DNA of 42,372 nucleotides from Halorubrum laminariae. GTDB lineage: Archaea > Halobacteriota > Halobacteria > Halobacteriales > Haloferacaceae. A program made the translations under genes and the position numbers. The DNA lies in contig NZ_JANHDL010000017.1 of assembly GCF_024494655.1 (NCBI RefSeq), forward strand, positions 1-42,372, written 5' to 3'. Shown here in pieces: positions 34,066-42,347 of the stretch (its first letter is position 1; each line of letters starts with the position of its first letter). Below the pieces are notes generated by a model. That model made no database searches and was not told the origin of the DNA. It saw nothing but the letters and a program-made list of their open reading frames with translations.

Positions 34066-35373
34066 TCACTCCTCGTGGAGGTTCTCGGTGGCCTCGGCGA
34101 CAATCTCGTCGATGATTTCTGCGAGCGGTTGATGCTCAGCGAACGCGGTGGCAAGCGTCTCGAAGTAGCTCTCTGGGAGCTCAGACTGGTCGACGTCGTA
34201 CGTTTTTTGGGTGTAATCCTTCTTCTGTCCCTTGTTCGTGATTCCAGCATCGTTGAGGGGCGTTTCAAGCCGATCTTGCCACCGATCGGTGTTGTAGAGT
34301 CGGTAGAATTCGTCTCGTAGGTCGACCCTCGTTGGACTCCGAAGTATGAACGTGAGTTCGCCACGGCTGAATGATTCTTGCTTGCGAATGAGGTGGACGA
34401 AGTGTAGTCGGAACCCGGTCGGACCGTGAGTATCCGTGCGATCAATCGTGGGCTCGAGGTTGTCGTCGTCGAGATACCAACCGTCCTTGAACAGACAGCC
34501 CCACTTTCCATGGTCCGGACGGGTGTGCCACTCATCCGTCCATAGATCTTCATCTACGTGACTTTTGAACAGTTCCGGCCAGTCTTCGATCGCCCGCTCG
34601 CGAAGAGACTCCGCGGCATCGAGCAGCGTGTCAATGTCGTCTCGATACTCCCCGAGCAACTGGACTTTCTCCGTCTGGATTTCGGTGAAACCGTCGTCTT
34701 CCATAGTGGTTACCTGAGTTATCGTCGAGAGGAACTCCCGTAGTTGGCTAACACTGCGTTCCGGATAGCGGCCGTGTGAGCGCTCGAGTACCGTCTCAAA
34801 GCTCTCGACAATATGCCGCCAATACAGGTCATCGAACTCGTCCGCGTTGGAGTTCGGTGTGTGCTTTTTCGAGAGGAATACGTAGTGGTGACCATCCTCA
34901 GAGTACGTGTCTTTTCGTTCGTTTCCGATGTGTGTGTCATCGACGTATCGGGCCGTCTGTTGGTCACCCTCAGTGGAGTCGACCTTTGACTCTACACAGA
35001 GGAACCATTCCCCTTGAACGCGGAGCACTATGTCAGGACGATTGTTGTCCAGAGACGTGACTTCGGTCTCGACCTCAATATTCTCGAGATGGCGATGGTA
35101 GTACTCGAACGAAGGGTCAGCCTCCTGTTGGATCCTGTCCAAGAAGCTTGTCAGCAGGTCGGTTTCGAACCCGTGTGGCTGATCGGGGTCAAGAAAATAC
35201 GCCAACAGCGTATTCCACGTCTGCTCCGATCTTGCAGATCCAAGAATTCGAAGTGTCGACTTCGGCGGCTCAGACACATCTGGCAATGCCTCGAGTGACG
35301 TTCGGAGTTCACGAAACCGCGTTTCCAGCTCCCCGACAGTCACCATTACATGATCGTCAGCATGGGTTGACAT
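34066..35373 (-). CDS. PD-(D/E)XK nuclease-superfamily protein (PDDEXK_4-like)
   Basis: This 435-aa protein has a nuclease core in its first 150 residues: TWNTLLAYFLDPDQPHGFET, then RPDIVLRV and, about 10 residues on, FLCVESKVDSTEGDQQTARY. That gives the D-x(n)-ExK pattern with the Q-containing helix typical of PD-(D/E)XK enzymes of the PDDEXK_4 group. The rest (about 200-435) is mixed alpha/beta, with WGCLFKDGWYLDDD. The ATG at 35371-35373 is chosen; a TTG lies 8 codons upstream. It faces pglZ tail to tail and is divergent from the small genes at 35630, with palindrome copy 3 between. An extra DNA-cleaving effector of the island is the likely role, unproven. Confidence 0.8.
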   Translation of the reverse strand: MSTHADDHVMVTVGELETRFRELRTSLEALPDVSEPPKSTLRILGSARSEQTWNTLLAYFLDPDQPHGFETDLLTSFLDRIQQEADPSFEYYHRHLENIEVETEVTSLDNNRPDIVLRVQGEWFLCVESKVDSTEGDQQTARYVDDTHIGNERKDTYSEDGHHYVFLSKKHTPNSNADEFDDLYWRHIVESFETVLERSHGRYPERSVSQLREFLSTITQVTTMEDDGFTEIQTEKVQLLGEYRDDIDTLLDAAESLRERAIEDWPELFKSHVDEDLWTDEWHTRPDHGKWGCLFKDGWYLDDDNLEPTIDRTDTHGPTGFRLHFVHLIRKQESFSRGELTFILRSPTRVDLRDEFYRLYNTDRWQDRLETPLNDAGITNKGQKKDYTQKTYDVDQSELPESYFETLATAFAEHQPLAEIIDEIVAEATENLHEE

Positions 35374-35438
35374 AACTAGCGGGGGAAGATGGCCCAACTG
35401 AGCAGCATATTTTTTGCCACGGGCTGGTCTGACTCTTC

Positions 35439-35478
35439 TTAACCAACATACTTTCCTCGCACGTCATCTGTTGGTTAA
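35439..35478. repeat. TTAACCAACA palindrome, copy 3
   Basis: The inverted halves ttaaccaaca (35439-35448) and tgttggttaa (35469-35478) are separated by 20 bp. The copy lies between the divergent nuclease gene (start 35373) and the small-gene unit (start 35630), well placed to control both. It is one base shorter than copies 1 and 2; the spacer sequence differs from both. Confidence 0.8.
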
Positions 35479-35629
35479 ATTCTACTGAGGCACCAGCTAT
35501 TCAGTCGATATTTTGTCTGTTCTCTGGTGTAGTTCAAGAATTCGATTAGGACTCTCTAGAATTCATTCCTATCTCTACACTATTTTGTAGAGGGGTAACA
35601 CTTTTTGATAGAGGCATAGTAGAACAAGT

Positions 35630-35956
35630 ATGAGCGAGGACCAAACCGATCCCATAGATGGCCTAAAAGAGAATGCCCTTTCGTCGTACGGCGACAATCG
35701 GCTGGATGCTATCAAGACTCTCGCAACATTTGGTGAAGAAGCGATTCCAGCACTTGTCGAAATAACGAATCAATCCTCCAACGAAGAACCCCAGCAACTC
35801 GCACGCGCTAAGATACGGGAAATAAATCAATCAAATCAAGCACATCTCAAGACGGCTAACCATGTTGACGGGAAGGATGAGGAGAATTCAGATGATCAGA
35901 TAGCAAACGACCATGATTCAGAAGAGGAATCGGAGGCATCTGAGGGAAATTTATGA
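35630..35956 (+). CDS. Small acidic protein with one HEAT-like repeat
   Basis: In this 108-aa protein residues about 20-55 (LDAIKTLATFGEEAIPALVEI, then a second helix) look like a single HEAT-type helical hairpin. The last 35 residues are almost entirely Asp, Glu, Asn and Ser. The stop overlaps the next start by ATGA, so the two genes are coupled. A TATA-like tttttgata (about 35603-35611) lies some 20-27 bases before the ATG, giving a leaderless start, and a 6-bp hairpin (ctctac/gtagag, 35574-35593) lies just above it. It could be an adaptor or an acidic DNA-mimic-like inhibitor of the divergent nuclease, but this is only suggested by position and charge. Confidence 0.65.
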   Translation: MSEDQTDPIDGLKENALSSYGDNRLDAIKTLATFGEEAIPALVEITNQSSNEEPQQLARAKIREINQSNQAHLKTANHVDGKDEENSDDQIANDHDSEEESEASEGNL

Positions 35957-36321
35957 CGCGACAACTTGACTCAAATACAGATCATCTCGGCTTTATACGT
36001 CAGATCGACGATTATGAAACACAACAAGATTACGTTCATCTTCTTTTTCGCATTGCACAGGTTGAAATTTCCGAGGAACCGGACGATGGGTGGCGAGCAT
36101 CGTGGCCGTTCCCCCCATCGAACCACAGTCGGCCGTGGATTCCCGCCAAGACGGGATACCTAAACAAGTTAGAATCAGAGGGGATTGTTCAGCGAGAAAC
36201 AGTGTCAAACTCAACGTCCGTCTATCGCCTGAACATACCAATAGAAGAGCTCGCCGAGGAGTTGGGGTCCTATACCGATCATCTAGATGAAACCGACCCA
36301 ACACGCGATCTCGAATTATGA
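35953..36321 (+). CDS. Small protein, possible winged helix
   Basis: This 122-aa protein has a C-terminal half that suggests a winged helix: TGYLNKLESEGIVQRETVSN resembles a recognition helix followed by the start of a wing, then STSVYRLNIP forms the closing strand and a short helix ends the chain. The N-terminal half contains YVHLLFRIAQVE and a Trp/Pro-rich loop (WRASWPFPP). It is coupled to the previous gene by ATGA and lies 100 bp before the helicase gene, in the same direction. If it binds DNA, the nearby palindrome (35439-35478) is the natural target. I do not recognise a named family. Confidence 0.6.
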   Translation: MTRQLDSNTDHLGFIRQIDDYETQQDYVHLLFRIAQVEISEEPDDGWRASWPFPPSNHSRPWIPAKTGYLNKLESEGIVQRETVSNSTSVYRLNIPIEELAEELGSYTDHLDETDPTRDLEL

Positions 36322-36421
36322 ACCCTCTACATTTCGCACGGAGATTCACTCTACTACTGGGGAATGCGACAGAGCCACGAACATTCAAAATGCCGCCAAC
36401 CATTGCAGCCACTATCAATTG

Positions 36422-39340
36422 ATGACGAACCCTCCACAGCTGTCCCCCGGCCAGCGGGTGCTTCTCAATGACACTCCCGCCGAGGTAATCCGGACGCAGG
36501 CTGTCGGTGATATCGAATATCTGCGAGCCTATATCGAAGGAGAGGGAGCCAAAACCGTCTGTCTGGATGACGTTAAGATCCAGCCGTCTGAGAGCGGGAT
36601 TGAGACGCTTTCTGATTTCCAACTCGATTCGCTCCATCCTGACCACGAGGCAGTCTCGGCGCAGTGGTTCGACCTCCACACACAAGCGACGAAACTCAAA
36701 CTCGCTCATGAACAGGGGCAACTCCTGAGCATCTCGAACTCGCTCGTTCGACTGGAGCCCTACCAGCTCGATGCCGTCAACTGGGTGATGCAAAAACTCC
36801 GGCAGCGTGCGCTCATCGGCGACGACGTCGGCCTCGGGAAAACAATCGAGGCGGGGCTCATCCTCAAAGAACTCGCCGCTCGGAATCGCGCTGACCGCAT
36901 CCTGTTCGTCGTCCCGGCCCACCTGCAGAAGAAGTGGATCCGGGATATGGATCGGTTCTTCGACGTCGATCTCACCGTCGCCGACCGGGCGTGGGTCGAC
37001 GGAGAGCGTCGACGGCTCGGCGAGGAAGCCAACATCTGGGATCAAGACCAGCAACAACTCGTCACCAGCATGGCGTTCCTACGACGAGACGAGTTCCAGC
37101 CTGCACTACAGGACGCGTTCTGGGACGTCGTCGTCGTCGACGAGGCACACAAAGCCGCGAAGCGAGGCGACTCGCCGAGCAAGACGGCACAGATGGTTGA
37201 TACCATCACCGGAAACTCCGACTCGCTGTTGCTCCTCAGCGCAACCCCACACGACGGGAAAGGCGAGGCGTTCCGCTCGCTGGTCGAGTATATCGACCCG
37301 TTCCTTGTCGCCGAGAACCGCGACCTCTCGCAAGAAACGGTTGATCGCGTCATGATTCGTCGCGGGAAGACCGACATCTACGACGAGGATGGTGACCGGG
37401 TCTTTCCAGACCGCGAGGTCAACTCGGTCTCGGTCTCGATGACACACGACGAGCGGCAGTTCTACCGTGCAGTCACCGACTACGTCAAAAACGTCTACAA
37501 CCGCTCAGAGAAGCTGAACGAACCCGCGGTCGGGTTCGCGATGGCGCTCATGCAAAAACGGCTTGTGAGCAGCGTCGGCGCGATTCACGCGACGCTCCGT
37601 CGACGGCTTGACGATCTCCTCGATGAAGAAGCGGAGACTGATGGCCTGTCTGAGGAAGCCCGAGCCTATCTCGATGGCGAGGATTTGGACGAGGACGACA
37701 AAGAGCACGCGGAAGATGAGATCGCCGGGCTGACTGTCACCAGCACTGACGACCAACTCCACGAAGAGATCGATACACTCCGTGACCTCGTCTCGCTAGC
37801 GGAGGATCTACCGGTCGACTCCAAGGCACAGAAGGTCAGGCGATTTATCTCCCAATTGCTCGAAGAGCAGCCGAACGAGAAGCTCCTACTGTTCACAGAG
37901 TATCGGGACACGCTCGACTATATCCTTGAGTACGTGGAGGACGAGCCGTGGGCCAACGAGATTCTCGTGATTCACGGCGATGTCGACAAGGAAGAACGGG
38001 CGCGGATTGAAGACGAATTCAACCACGGCCAGTCGCGACTGCTGTTCGCGACCGATGCGGCGAGTGAAGGGATCGACCTCCAGCATAGCTGCCACATCAT
38101 GGCCAACTACGAGCTGCCGTGGAATCCGAACCGGCTCGAGCAGCGGATTGGTCGTATCCATCGCTACGGACAGGAAGAAGAGGTCACAGTCTGGAACTTC
38201 CTCTTTGACGACACCCGTGAAAGTGAAATCTTCGAGATGCTCCAAACCAAGGTCGAAGAGATTCGCTCACAGCTCGGAAATACGGCAGACGTACTCGGCA
38301 TCCTCGACGACATCGACGTGGACTCGCTCATCATGGAGTCGATCGAGAACGACGAGCCGCCGAGTGCGACCAAAGCGGAGCTCGAAGAGTTGATCGAAGA
38401 GCGACAGCGGACCCTCGAGGAGTGGTACGAACGAAGTCTCGTCGATACGAGCACGTTCGATGCCGAGAGTCGCCGGCAGATTCAGCAGGTCGTCGACGAG
38501 TCAGCGGATGTGTACGGGAGCGAAGGCGACATTCGCGAGTTCTTCGAGCGAGCCGTCGAGGCCTTTGGCGGCGACTTCGAGAAGCGTGGCACCAATCTCT
38601 ATGAAGCCGCGTTGCCGGACGGAATCGCCTCGCCCGACCACGATGCGACGTTCGGTCCGTTCACCTTCGACCGCGACTTCGCGATGGATCACGAGGATAT
38701 CACCTATCTCGCTCCCGATACGGATGTCCTGCAACGGCTCATGGCACGCGTGTTGGAGGATGAGCGCGGTGAAGTCGGACTCAAACTCTTGCCGTTCGTC
38801 GACACGCCGGGAATCACCTACAACTATCGCGTGGCGTTTGAGGACGGCACCGGGGACGTGATTCGGGAAGAAACCATCCCCGTCTTCGTGGATGCGGCAC
38901 AAAAAGACGCACAGCAGGCACTCGGTGAACGCGTTGTCGAGGGTGACTCAATAGCGGCAAAGCCCGACGTCGACGACCTCCGGACAATTCTCGACGCGCA
39001 AGCCGACCTGCGGGCGGCTGCCGATCGGTACGTGAGCGCGCGGGTCACCGAGATCAAAAATCAACTTCAAGAGAAACGTCACGACGAGACCGCTCGCGAG
39101 CTGGAGAATCTCGAAGAATATGCACAGTCAGAGCGAGACCGGATCGAGTCGTTCATCAACGAGTACGAACGCAAAGCCGACGCCGGCTCGGACATGGACA
39201 TCGCGATCCGTGGCCAACAGGAGCGTCTTGAACAGCTTGAGGACAGGATCGAAACGCGTCGCAACGAACTCCGGCGTCGAGAGCAGATTATCTCACTCGC
39301 ACCCGAGGTGGAGAATTACTGTCTCACGCTTCCGTTGTAG
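36422..39340 (+). CDS. brxHII: BREX SNF2/DEAH-type helicase BrxHII
   Basis: This 972-aa superfamily 2 helicase is of the SNF2/RapA-like group. The Q-like YQLDAVNWV precedes Walker A (GDDVGLGKTIEAG, about residue 134). DEAH lies at about 239-242 (VVVDEAHKAAKRGD), LLLLSATPHDGK is motif III, and the C-terminal helicase lobe has FATDAASEGIDL and QRIGRIHRYGQ (about 540-583). A long coiled coil (about 860-950) ends the protein. It matches the helicase listed for archaeal type 5 BREX (BrxHII) and also resembles DISARM DrmD. The ATG at 36422 is preferred; an ATG at 36287 would overlap the upstream gene and add 45 residues with no conserved look. An insertion sequence starts 45 bp downstream. Confidence 0.85.
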   Translation: MTNPPQLSPGQRVLLNDTPAEVIRTQAVGDIEYLRAYIEGEGAKTVCLDDVKIQPSESGIETLSDFQLDSLHPDHEAVSAQWFDLHTQATKLKLAHEQGQLLSISNSLVRLEPYQLDAVNWVMQKLRQRALIGDDVGLGKTIEAGLILKELAARNRADRILFVVPAHLQKKWIRDMDRFFDVDLTVADRAWVDGERRRLGEEANIWDQDQQQLVTSMAFLRRDEFQPALQDAFWDVVVVDEAHKAAKRGDSPSKTAQMVDTITGNSDSLLLLSATPHDGKGEAFRSLVEYIDPFLVAENRDLSQETVDRVMIRRGKTDIYDEDGDRVFPDREVNSVSVSMTHDERQFYRAVTDYVKNVYNRSEKLNEPAVGFAMALMQKRLVSSVGAIHATLRRRLDDLLDEEAETDGLSEEARAYLDGEDLDEDDKEHAEDEIAGLTVTSTDDQLHEEIDTLRDLVSLAEDLPVDSKAQKVRRFISQLLEEQPNEKLLLFTEYRDTLDYILEYVEDEPWANEILVIHGDVDKEERARIEDEFNHGQSRLLFATDAASEGIDLQHSCHIMANYELPWNPNRLEQRIGRIHRYGQEEEVTVWNFLFDDTRESEIFEMLQTKVEEIRSQLGNTADVLGILDDIDVDSLIMESIENDEPPSATKAELEELIEERQRTLEEWYERSLVDTSTFDAESRRQIQQVVDESADVYGSEGDIREFFERAVEAFGGDFEKRGTNLYEAALPDGIASPDHDATFGPFTFDRDFAMDHEDITYLAPDTDVLQRLMARVLEDERGEVGLKLLPFVDTPGITYNYRVAFEDGTGDVIREETIPVFVDAAQKDAQQALGERVVEGDSIAAKPDVDDLRTILDAQADLRAAADRYVSARVTEIKNQLQEKRHDETARELENLEEYAQSERDRIESFINEYERKADAGSDMDIAIRGQQERLEQLEDRIETRRNELRRREQIISLAPEVENYCLTLPL

Positions 39341-39384
39341 ATGACCCGCTAGCAACAAAGCCACTGCATATTATTAGAGTATTA

Positions 39385-40661
39385 CTCAGCTTTGAACGTT
39401 AGCGTCGGCTGTTGAGTGAACGAAGAGGTGATCGATCTCTTCCATGAGGTCATCGACGCCACGATCATCGTTGTCTCGAACCCACGAGAGCAGGTTGTAA
39501 ACGGCTTCCTTCAGGGAATGTTCGAGGTTCGCTCGAAGCGATGACGCTTTCGAGCGAACCGTCCCCAAGGCGCTCGATTCGGGATCAAGACGAACGAGAC
39601 TGTAGGCAGCCATGAGAAGGTGCCAGTGCCGACTGGCACCTTCGTCAGTCTGCATCTCGCAGTCTCCCAAGCCGAGATCCTGCTTCGAGTCCTCGAAGAA
39701 CGTCTCGATGCGCCACCGCATCCCGTAGGAGCGGATCACGTGTTCGGTCGGTGCGTCGATCTTGTTCGTGGCGAGGTATTTGACCGGGTTCTCTTCGTCT
39801 TCGTCAGTTTCTTTCTCGGCGATGACCAGCTTCACGTCTCCCAGTTGGGAGACGGGAAGCTTCTTTGTCCAGATGTGGTAGGTCTCGTCCTCAACATCAC
39901 GCTCGACGGTGTCGATGCGCTCTGCCAGCGCATCGACGCTGATCTCTTCGCCGGCGTAGGTTACCTGTCGGTTGCTCCGGAGCGGGCCGATCCAGTCGTT
40001 GCCGTAGGATTCGATGTGTTCGACGAGGGCAGAATCGTGAGCGAACCACGAGTCGAAGAGGTAGGTGTCCGCCGGGACACCTACCTCGTCTTCGAGTTCG
40101 GTGACGATCTCACGGGCGAGATCGTACTTGGTGTCGTGGTTTTGGTCATCTTCGTCCTGTTTTTCGTAGAGGCGGAAAGTGAGTGGGTACGCAGTTTTGT
40201 CGTCGGCGTAGAAGGCGTAGATGAGGTCTTGGCCCCAGACAGTGTCACCTTCGGCGTGATCATAGAAGTGTCCGACGCCGGGGACTTCGTCCCCGGCTTT
40301 CTCGGTGATCGTGTCGTCGAGGATGATGTACCCATCCTTCGACCAACGTGTTTCGCCGTGTTTTTGGAGTTTTTCGAGGCGTTCGTGGTTAAATTGCTGT
40401 TCGTCCCAGTCGTACTCGGTGAGGAACTTGTTGAGAGCGCGTTTGTCTCCAGCTGGAAGGACTTCGCGTGCGATGCCTGCCACGGTCTTGTTGCTGGCCG
40501 CAACAAGACCTGTGGCGTAGGTTTTCGCGTGCTGACGTTGTGCGGGTGACAGCGACTCGAACTCGTCGAATACACGCGTGCACGACAAGAAGTCCGTAAT
40601 CGGCATCATCCGTGTTCGCTACCGCCTACGTCACGATCCTACTTCAACGTTCAAAGCTGAG
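39385..40661 (-). mobile_element. Intact IS701-like insertion sequence
   Basis: The 1277-bp element is bounded by perfect 16-bp terminal inverted repeats, ctcagctttgaacgtt (39385-39400) and aacgttcaaagctgag (40646-40661). It is flanked by a 6-bp direct repeat gtatta (39379-39384 and 40662-40667), the target duplication. It contains one full-length transposase gene whose stop codon lies inside the left repeat. Repeats, frame and target duplication are all intact, so insertion looks recent. It landed just after the BREX helicase gene without breaking it. Confidence 0.9.
39386..40609 (-). CDS. DDE transposase of IS701/IS4-like type
   Basis: This 407-aa transposase follows the course of the haloarchaeal IS701-like group. 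It has an N-terminal helical part (QRQHAKTYATGLVAASNKTV), then GYIILDDT near residue 98, whose Asp is the first catalytic residue. GVGHFYDHAEG and YPLTFRLYEK follow, then LFDSWFAHD (second Asp), and WRIETFFEDSKQDLGLGD (the Glu) toward the C-terminus. The start is one of two adjacent ATGs (40609 or 40606). The reading frame is unbroken, so it is probably active. I am more certain of the DDE fold than of the exact IS family. Confidence 0.88.
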   Translation of the reverse strand: MMPITDFLSCTRVFDEFESLSPAQRQHAKTYATGLVAASNKTVAGIAREVLPAGDKRALNKFLTEYDWDEQQFNHERLEKLQKHGETRWSKDGYIILDDTITEKAGDEVPGVGHFYDHAEGDTVWGQDLIYAFYADDKTAYPLTFRLYEKQDEDDQNHDTKYDLAREIVTELEDEVGVPADTYLFDSWFAHDSALVEHIESYGNDWIGPLRSNRQVTYAGEEISVDALAERIDTVERDVEDETYHIWTKKLPVSQLGDVKLVIAEKETDEDEENPVKYLATNKIDAPTEHVIRSYGMRWRIETFFEDSKQDLGLGDCEMQTDEGASRHWHLLMAAYSLVRLDPESSALGTVRSKASSLRANLEHSLKEAVYNLLSWVRDNDDRGVDDLMEEIDHLFVHSTADANVQS

Positions 40662-40667
40662 GTATTA

Positions 40668-40934
40668 GTTAAATACGAATAGGCGATGGGTTGCTCACGT
40701 TCGAGATGGGTGGAGGTGCGCGATGAATCTTGCCGACACTGAAAGACCGCTATCCGTGTTAGCGCGGGCAAAAGTTCCGCTCGCGGCTGTTTTGCGGATA
40801 ATCACCGTTGAGTTTCCTCTTTTGGGTGGTCAGCGCATGACGCACGTCAGACAAATACCCCTGTAGGGTCGGGGTTTTAAGACGACTCACGCCGGACCAA
40901 CAAAATGCGCGCTAACGGAAAATAACCGCACCGC
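40668..40934. other. Gene-free stretch, possible IS200/IS605-type left end
   Basis: No supportable gene. The string acccctgtagggt at 40856-40868 could form a small hairpin (ccct-gta-aggg-like). The 13-base taagacgactcac near 40881-40893 recurs in the debris near 3962-3974. On the minus strand the stretch reads like the left end of a haloarchaeal TnpB-type element. This is by resemblance only. Confidence 0.25.
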
Positions 40935-41005
40935 AGAACCAGACGCGGCCCGAGCGACCCAATCTCTGGCAGGAGCCGGTCGCCCGGGTTCCCGTATCTG
41001 GTTCT
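40935..41005. other. Long imperfect hairpin of unknown function
   Basis: Two nested stems form one 71-base hairpin: agaaccaga (40935-40943) pairs with tctggttct (40997-41005). Inside that, cccgagcgacc (40949-40959) pairs with ggtcgcccggg (40978-40988), 10 of 11 bases being Watson-Crick. An internal loop separates the stems. It has no tRNA cloverleaf. It could be a structured RNA, a leader for the gene at 41108 or an element end. Confidence 0.45.
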
Positions 41006-41016
41006 CTAGACGCTCA

Positions 41017-41055
41017 GCACATAAGCCTACCGCCATAGGAGCGGTAGGTCTGTGC
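41017..41055. other. Second hairpin upstream of the coiled-coil gene
   Basis: A perfect 8-bp stem, cctaccgc (41026-41033) and gcggtagg (41041-41048), has a 7-base loop and is enclosed by a further gcaca/tgtgc pairing after a small internal loop. It lies 53 bases before the start codon at 41108 and 12 bases after the larger hairpin. It may be part of a transcribed leader. Confidence 0.45.
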
Positions 41056-41107
41056 AGTTCGTGGACGGCCTTCGTGGAGGTCGGTGCTCAACCACGCTGA
41101 GGAGATA

Positions 41108-41929
41108 ATGTCTATGCCAGCAAACACGAATCAGACGCCGACGGACGCACCGACCACCGTCGACGATCGGGTCGACGAGCTTGAAGACCAGCTCGACGGC
41201 GCTTTCGCTCGCATTAACGAGCTGGAGAAGATCACCGAGGACCAGCGCGAGACGATCGACGAACAGGCAGCCCGTATCGATGAACTAGAGAACGAATTCG
41301 AGACTCACATCAAACCCCGGATGGACGGGATGTCAGTACAGCTCTCGTCCGTGCGCAAGCTGCTCGCGACGGACGGCGTGACTGGTGCCGACAGATACGA
41401 GGAGTTCGTCGAGGCCAACGGCGGCATCCTCGACCAATTCATCGAGCCTAACACCCGGGTGTTAGGCAACATCCAAGACCAGATCTCTGAGGAGCGTGAC
41501 AAGCGCGGCCAAGAGATCGCGATGGTTCGTCGGCGCATCGGCGCTGTTGCCGACGAAGCCGGTGTCAAGATAGATAACGCTGACCTGATGGGCGACGATA
41601 AGATTCGCCGTGCCATGCGGGACGGCGCTGACGCGGTCGAGAGTTCCGTGTACGCCAGTCACGAGCGTGCAGTCGACCTGCTGCGGAACATCAACGATGT
41701 CGGCACACGCACCGGAGACAAGATGGGCGAGCGGTTCACAGTCGACACGCCGTCTGCGAAGGAGTTCTTTCGGACGCGCAACGACGAGAAGCTGAAGTCG
41801 AGCCAGATCAAGCGCATCTTCGAGAAGATCGACGAGTGGGGCGCGGACTCCCCACGGCAGGTGAACACGGACTTCGGCGGGTCGAAGAACAAGCTCGTTA
41901 TCTACTTGGAGATGGAGAAAACTCGCTGA
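41108..41929 (+). CDS. Coiled-coil protein of unknown function
   Basis: This 273-aa protein has a coiled coil at residues about 20-70, with heptads such as VDELEDQLDGAFARINELEK and IDEQAARIDELENEF. The C-terminal half is helical with conserved-looking charged segments (EERDKRGQEIAMVRRRIGAV) and an end that could be a small winged helix (SSQIKRIFEKIDEWGADSPR, then GGSKNKLVIYLEM). The ATG at 41108 has a good ribosome site, TGAGGAG, 5 bases upstream; an ATG two codons later is possible and a GTG upstream is not. The layout suggests a dimeric plasmid- or phage-type DNA-binding protein, but I do not recognise the family. Two strong hairpins precede it and a 20-bp inverted repeat follows it by 21 bp. 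Confidence 0.7.
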   Translation: MSMPANTNQTPTDAPTTVDDRVDELEDQLDGAFARINELEKITEDQRETIDEQAARIDELENEFETHIKPRMDGMSVQLSSVRKLLATDGVTGADRYEEFVEANGGILDQFIEPNTRVLGNIQDQISEERDKRGQEIAMVRRRIGAVADEAGVKIDNADLMGDDKIRRAMRDGADAVESSVYASHERAVDLLRNINDVGTRTGDKMGERFTVDTPSAKEFFRTRNDEKLKSSQIKRIFEKIDEWGADSPRQVNTDFGGSKNKLVIYLEMEKTR

Positions 41930-41950
41930 TGATGTGTCACAAATATTATT

Positions 41951-42185
41951 TAACACCTGTTGTGAGGCAAGACACCGGTAGGGAGTGTGAGCCGATAGCC
42001 GTTATAGGCCTCTCACAGATTAATTCCACGGGGAAGCCCCCGCCTCTACAATGACCACGCTTGTAGTTTAACAAAAGTACAGTTGTACAAGGGTGTTAAC
42101 TAGCCACGGGTACGTTAGCGAAAGCGGGAGCGAGCGGGAGCGTTGCTACCGTTCTCGTGGATCATTTGCCTCACAACAGGTGTTA
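41951..42185. mobile_element. MITE-like segment with perfect 20-bp inverted repeats
   Basis: The sequence taacacctgttgtgaggcaa (41951-41970) and its exact reverse complement (42166-42185) bracket 195 bp with no gene. The interior contains a GGGG-AAG-CCCC hairpin (about 42032-42042), like motifs at the right end of haloarchaeal IS200/IS605 elements, and two direct copies of agcgggagcg (42126-42144). No target duplication is visible. It is most likely a small non-autonomous element. Confidence 0.55.
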
Positions 42186-42347
42186 GGTAGTTTGTGTGGA
42201 CACGACGGCGTGGCCGATACCTCAGGACTTGATCCTTAGAATGAATAGCCCGTTGCACGGTTTCAAAATCAGTTCAGACGTATCCGGCATCTATCACTAA
42301 CGGAGCGAAATAGTCACTTTCACTAGACTAAAAGCCGGATTGGAAGT

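Noticed and set aside
13840..35478. Palindromes as tyrosine-recombinase crossover sites
   Set aside because: Core spacers of such sites are usually 6-8 bp; here they are 17-21 bp and differ in sequence between copies. Not fully excluded.
36287..36421. Longer N-terminus for the helicase
   Set aside because: It would overlap the preceding gene and add 45 residues without conserved features; the ATG at 36422 starts the recognisable part.
40935..41005. tRNA or tRNA-like gene
   Set aside because: The length and terminal pairing are suggestive, but the inside is a single long stem with no anticodon arm and no T-loop at the proper distance.
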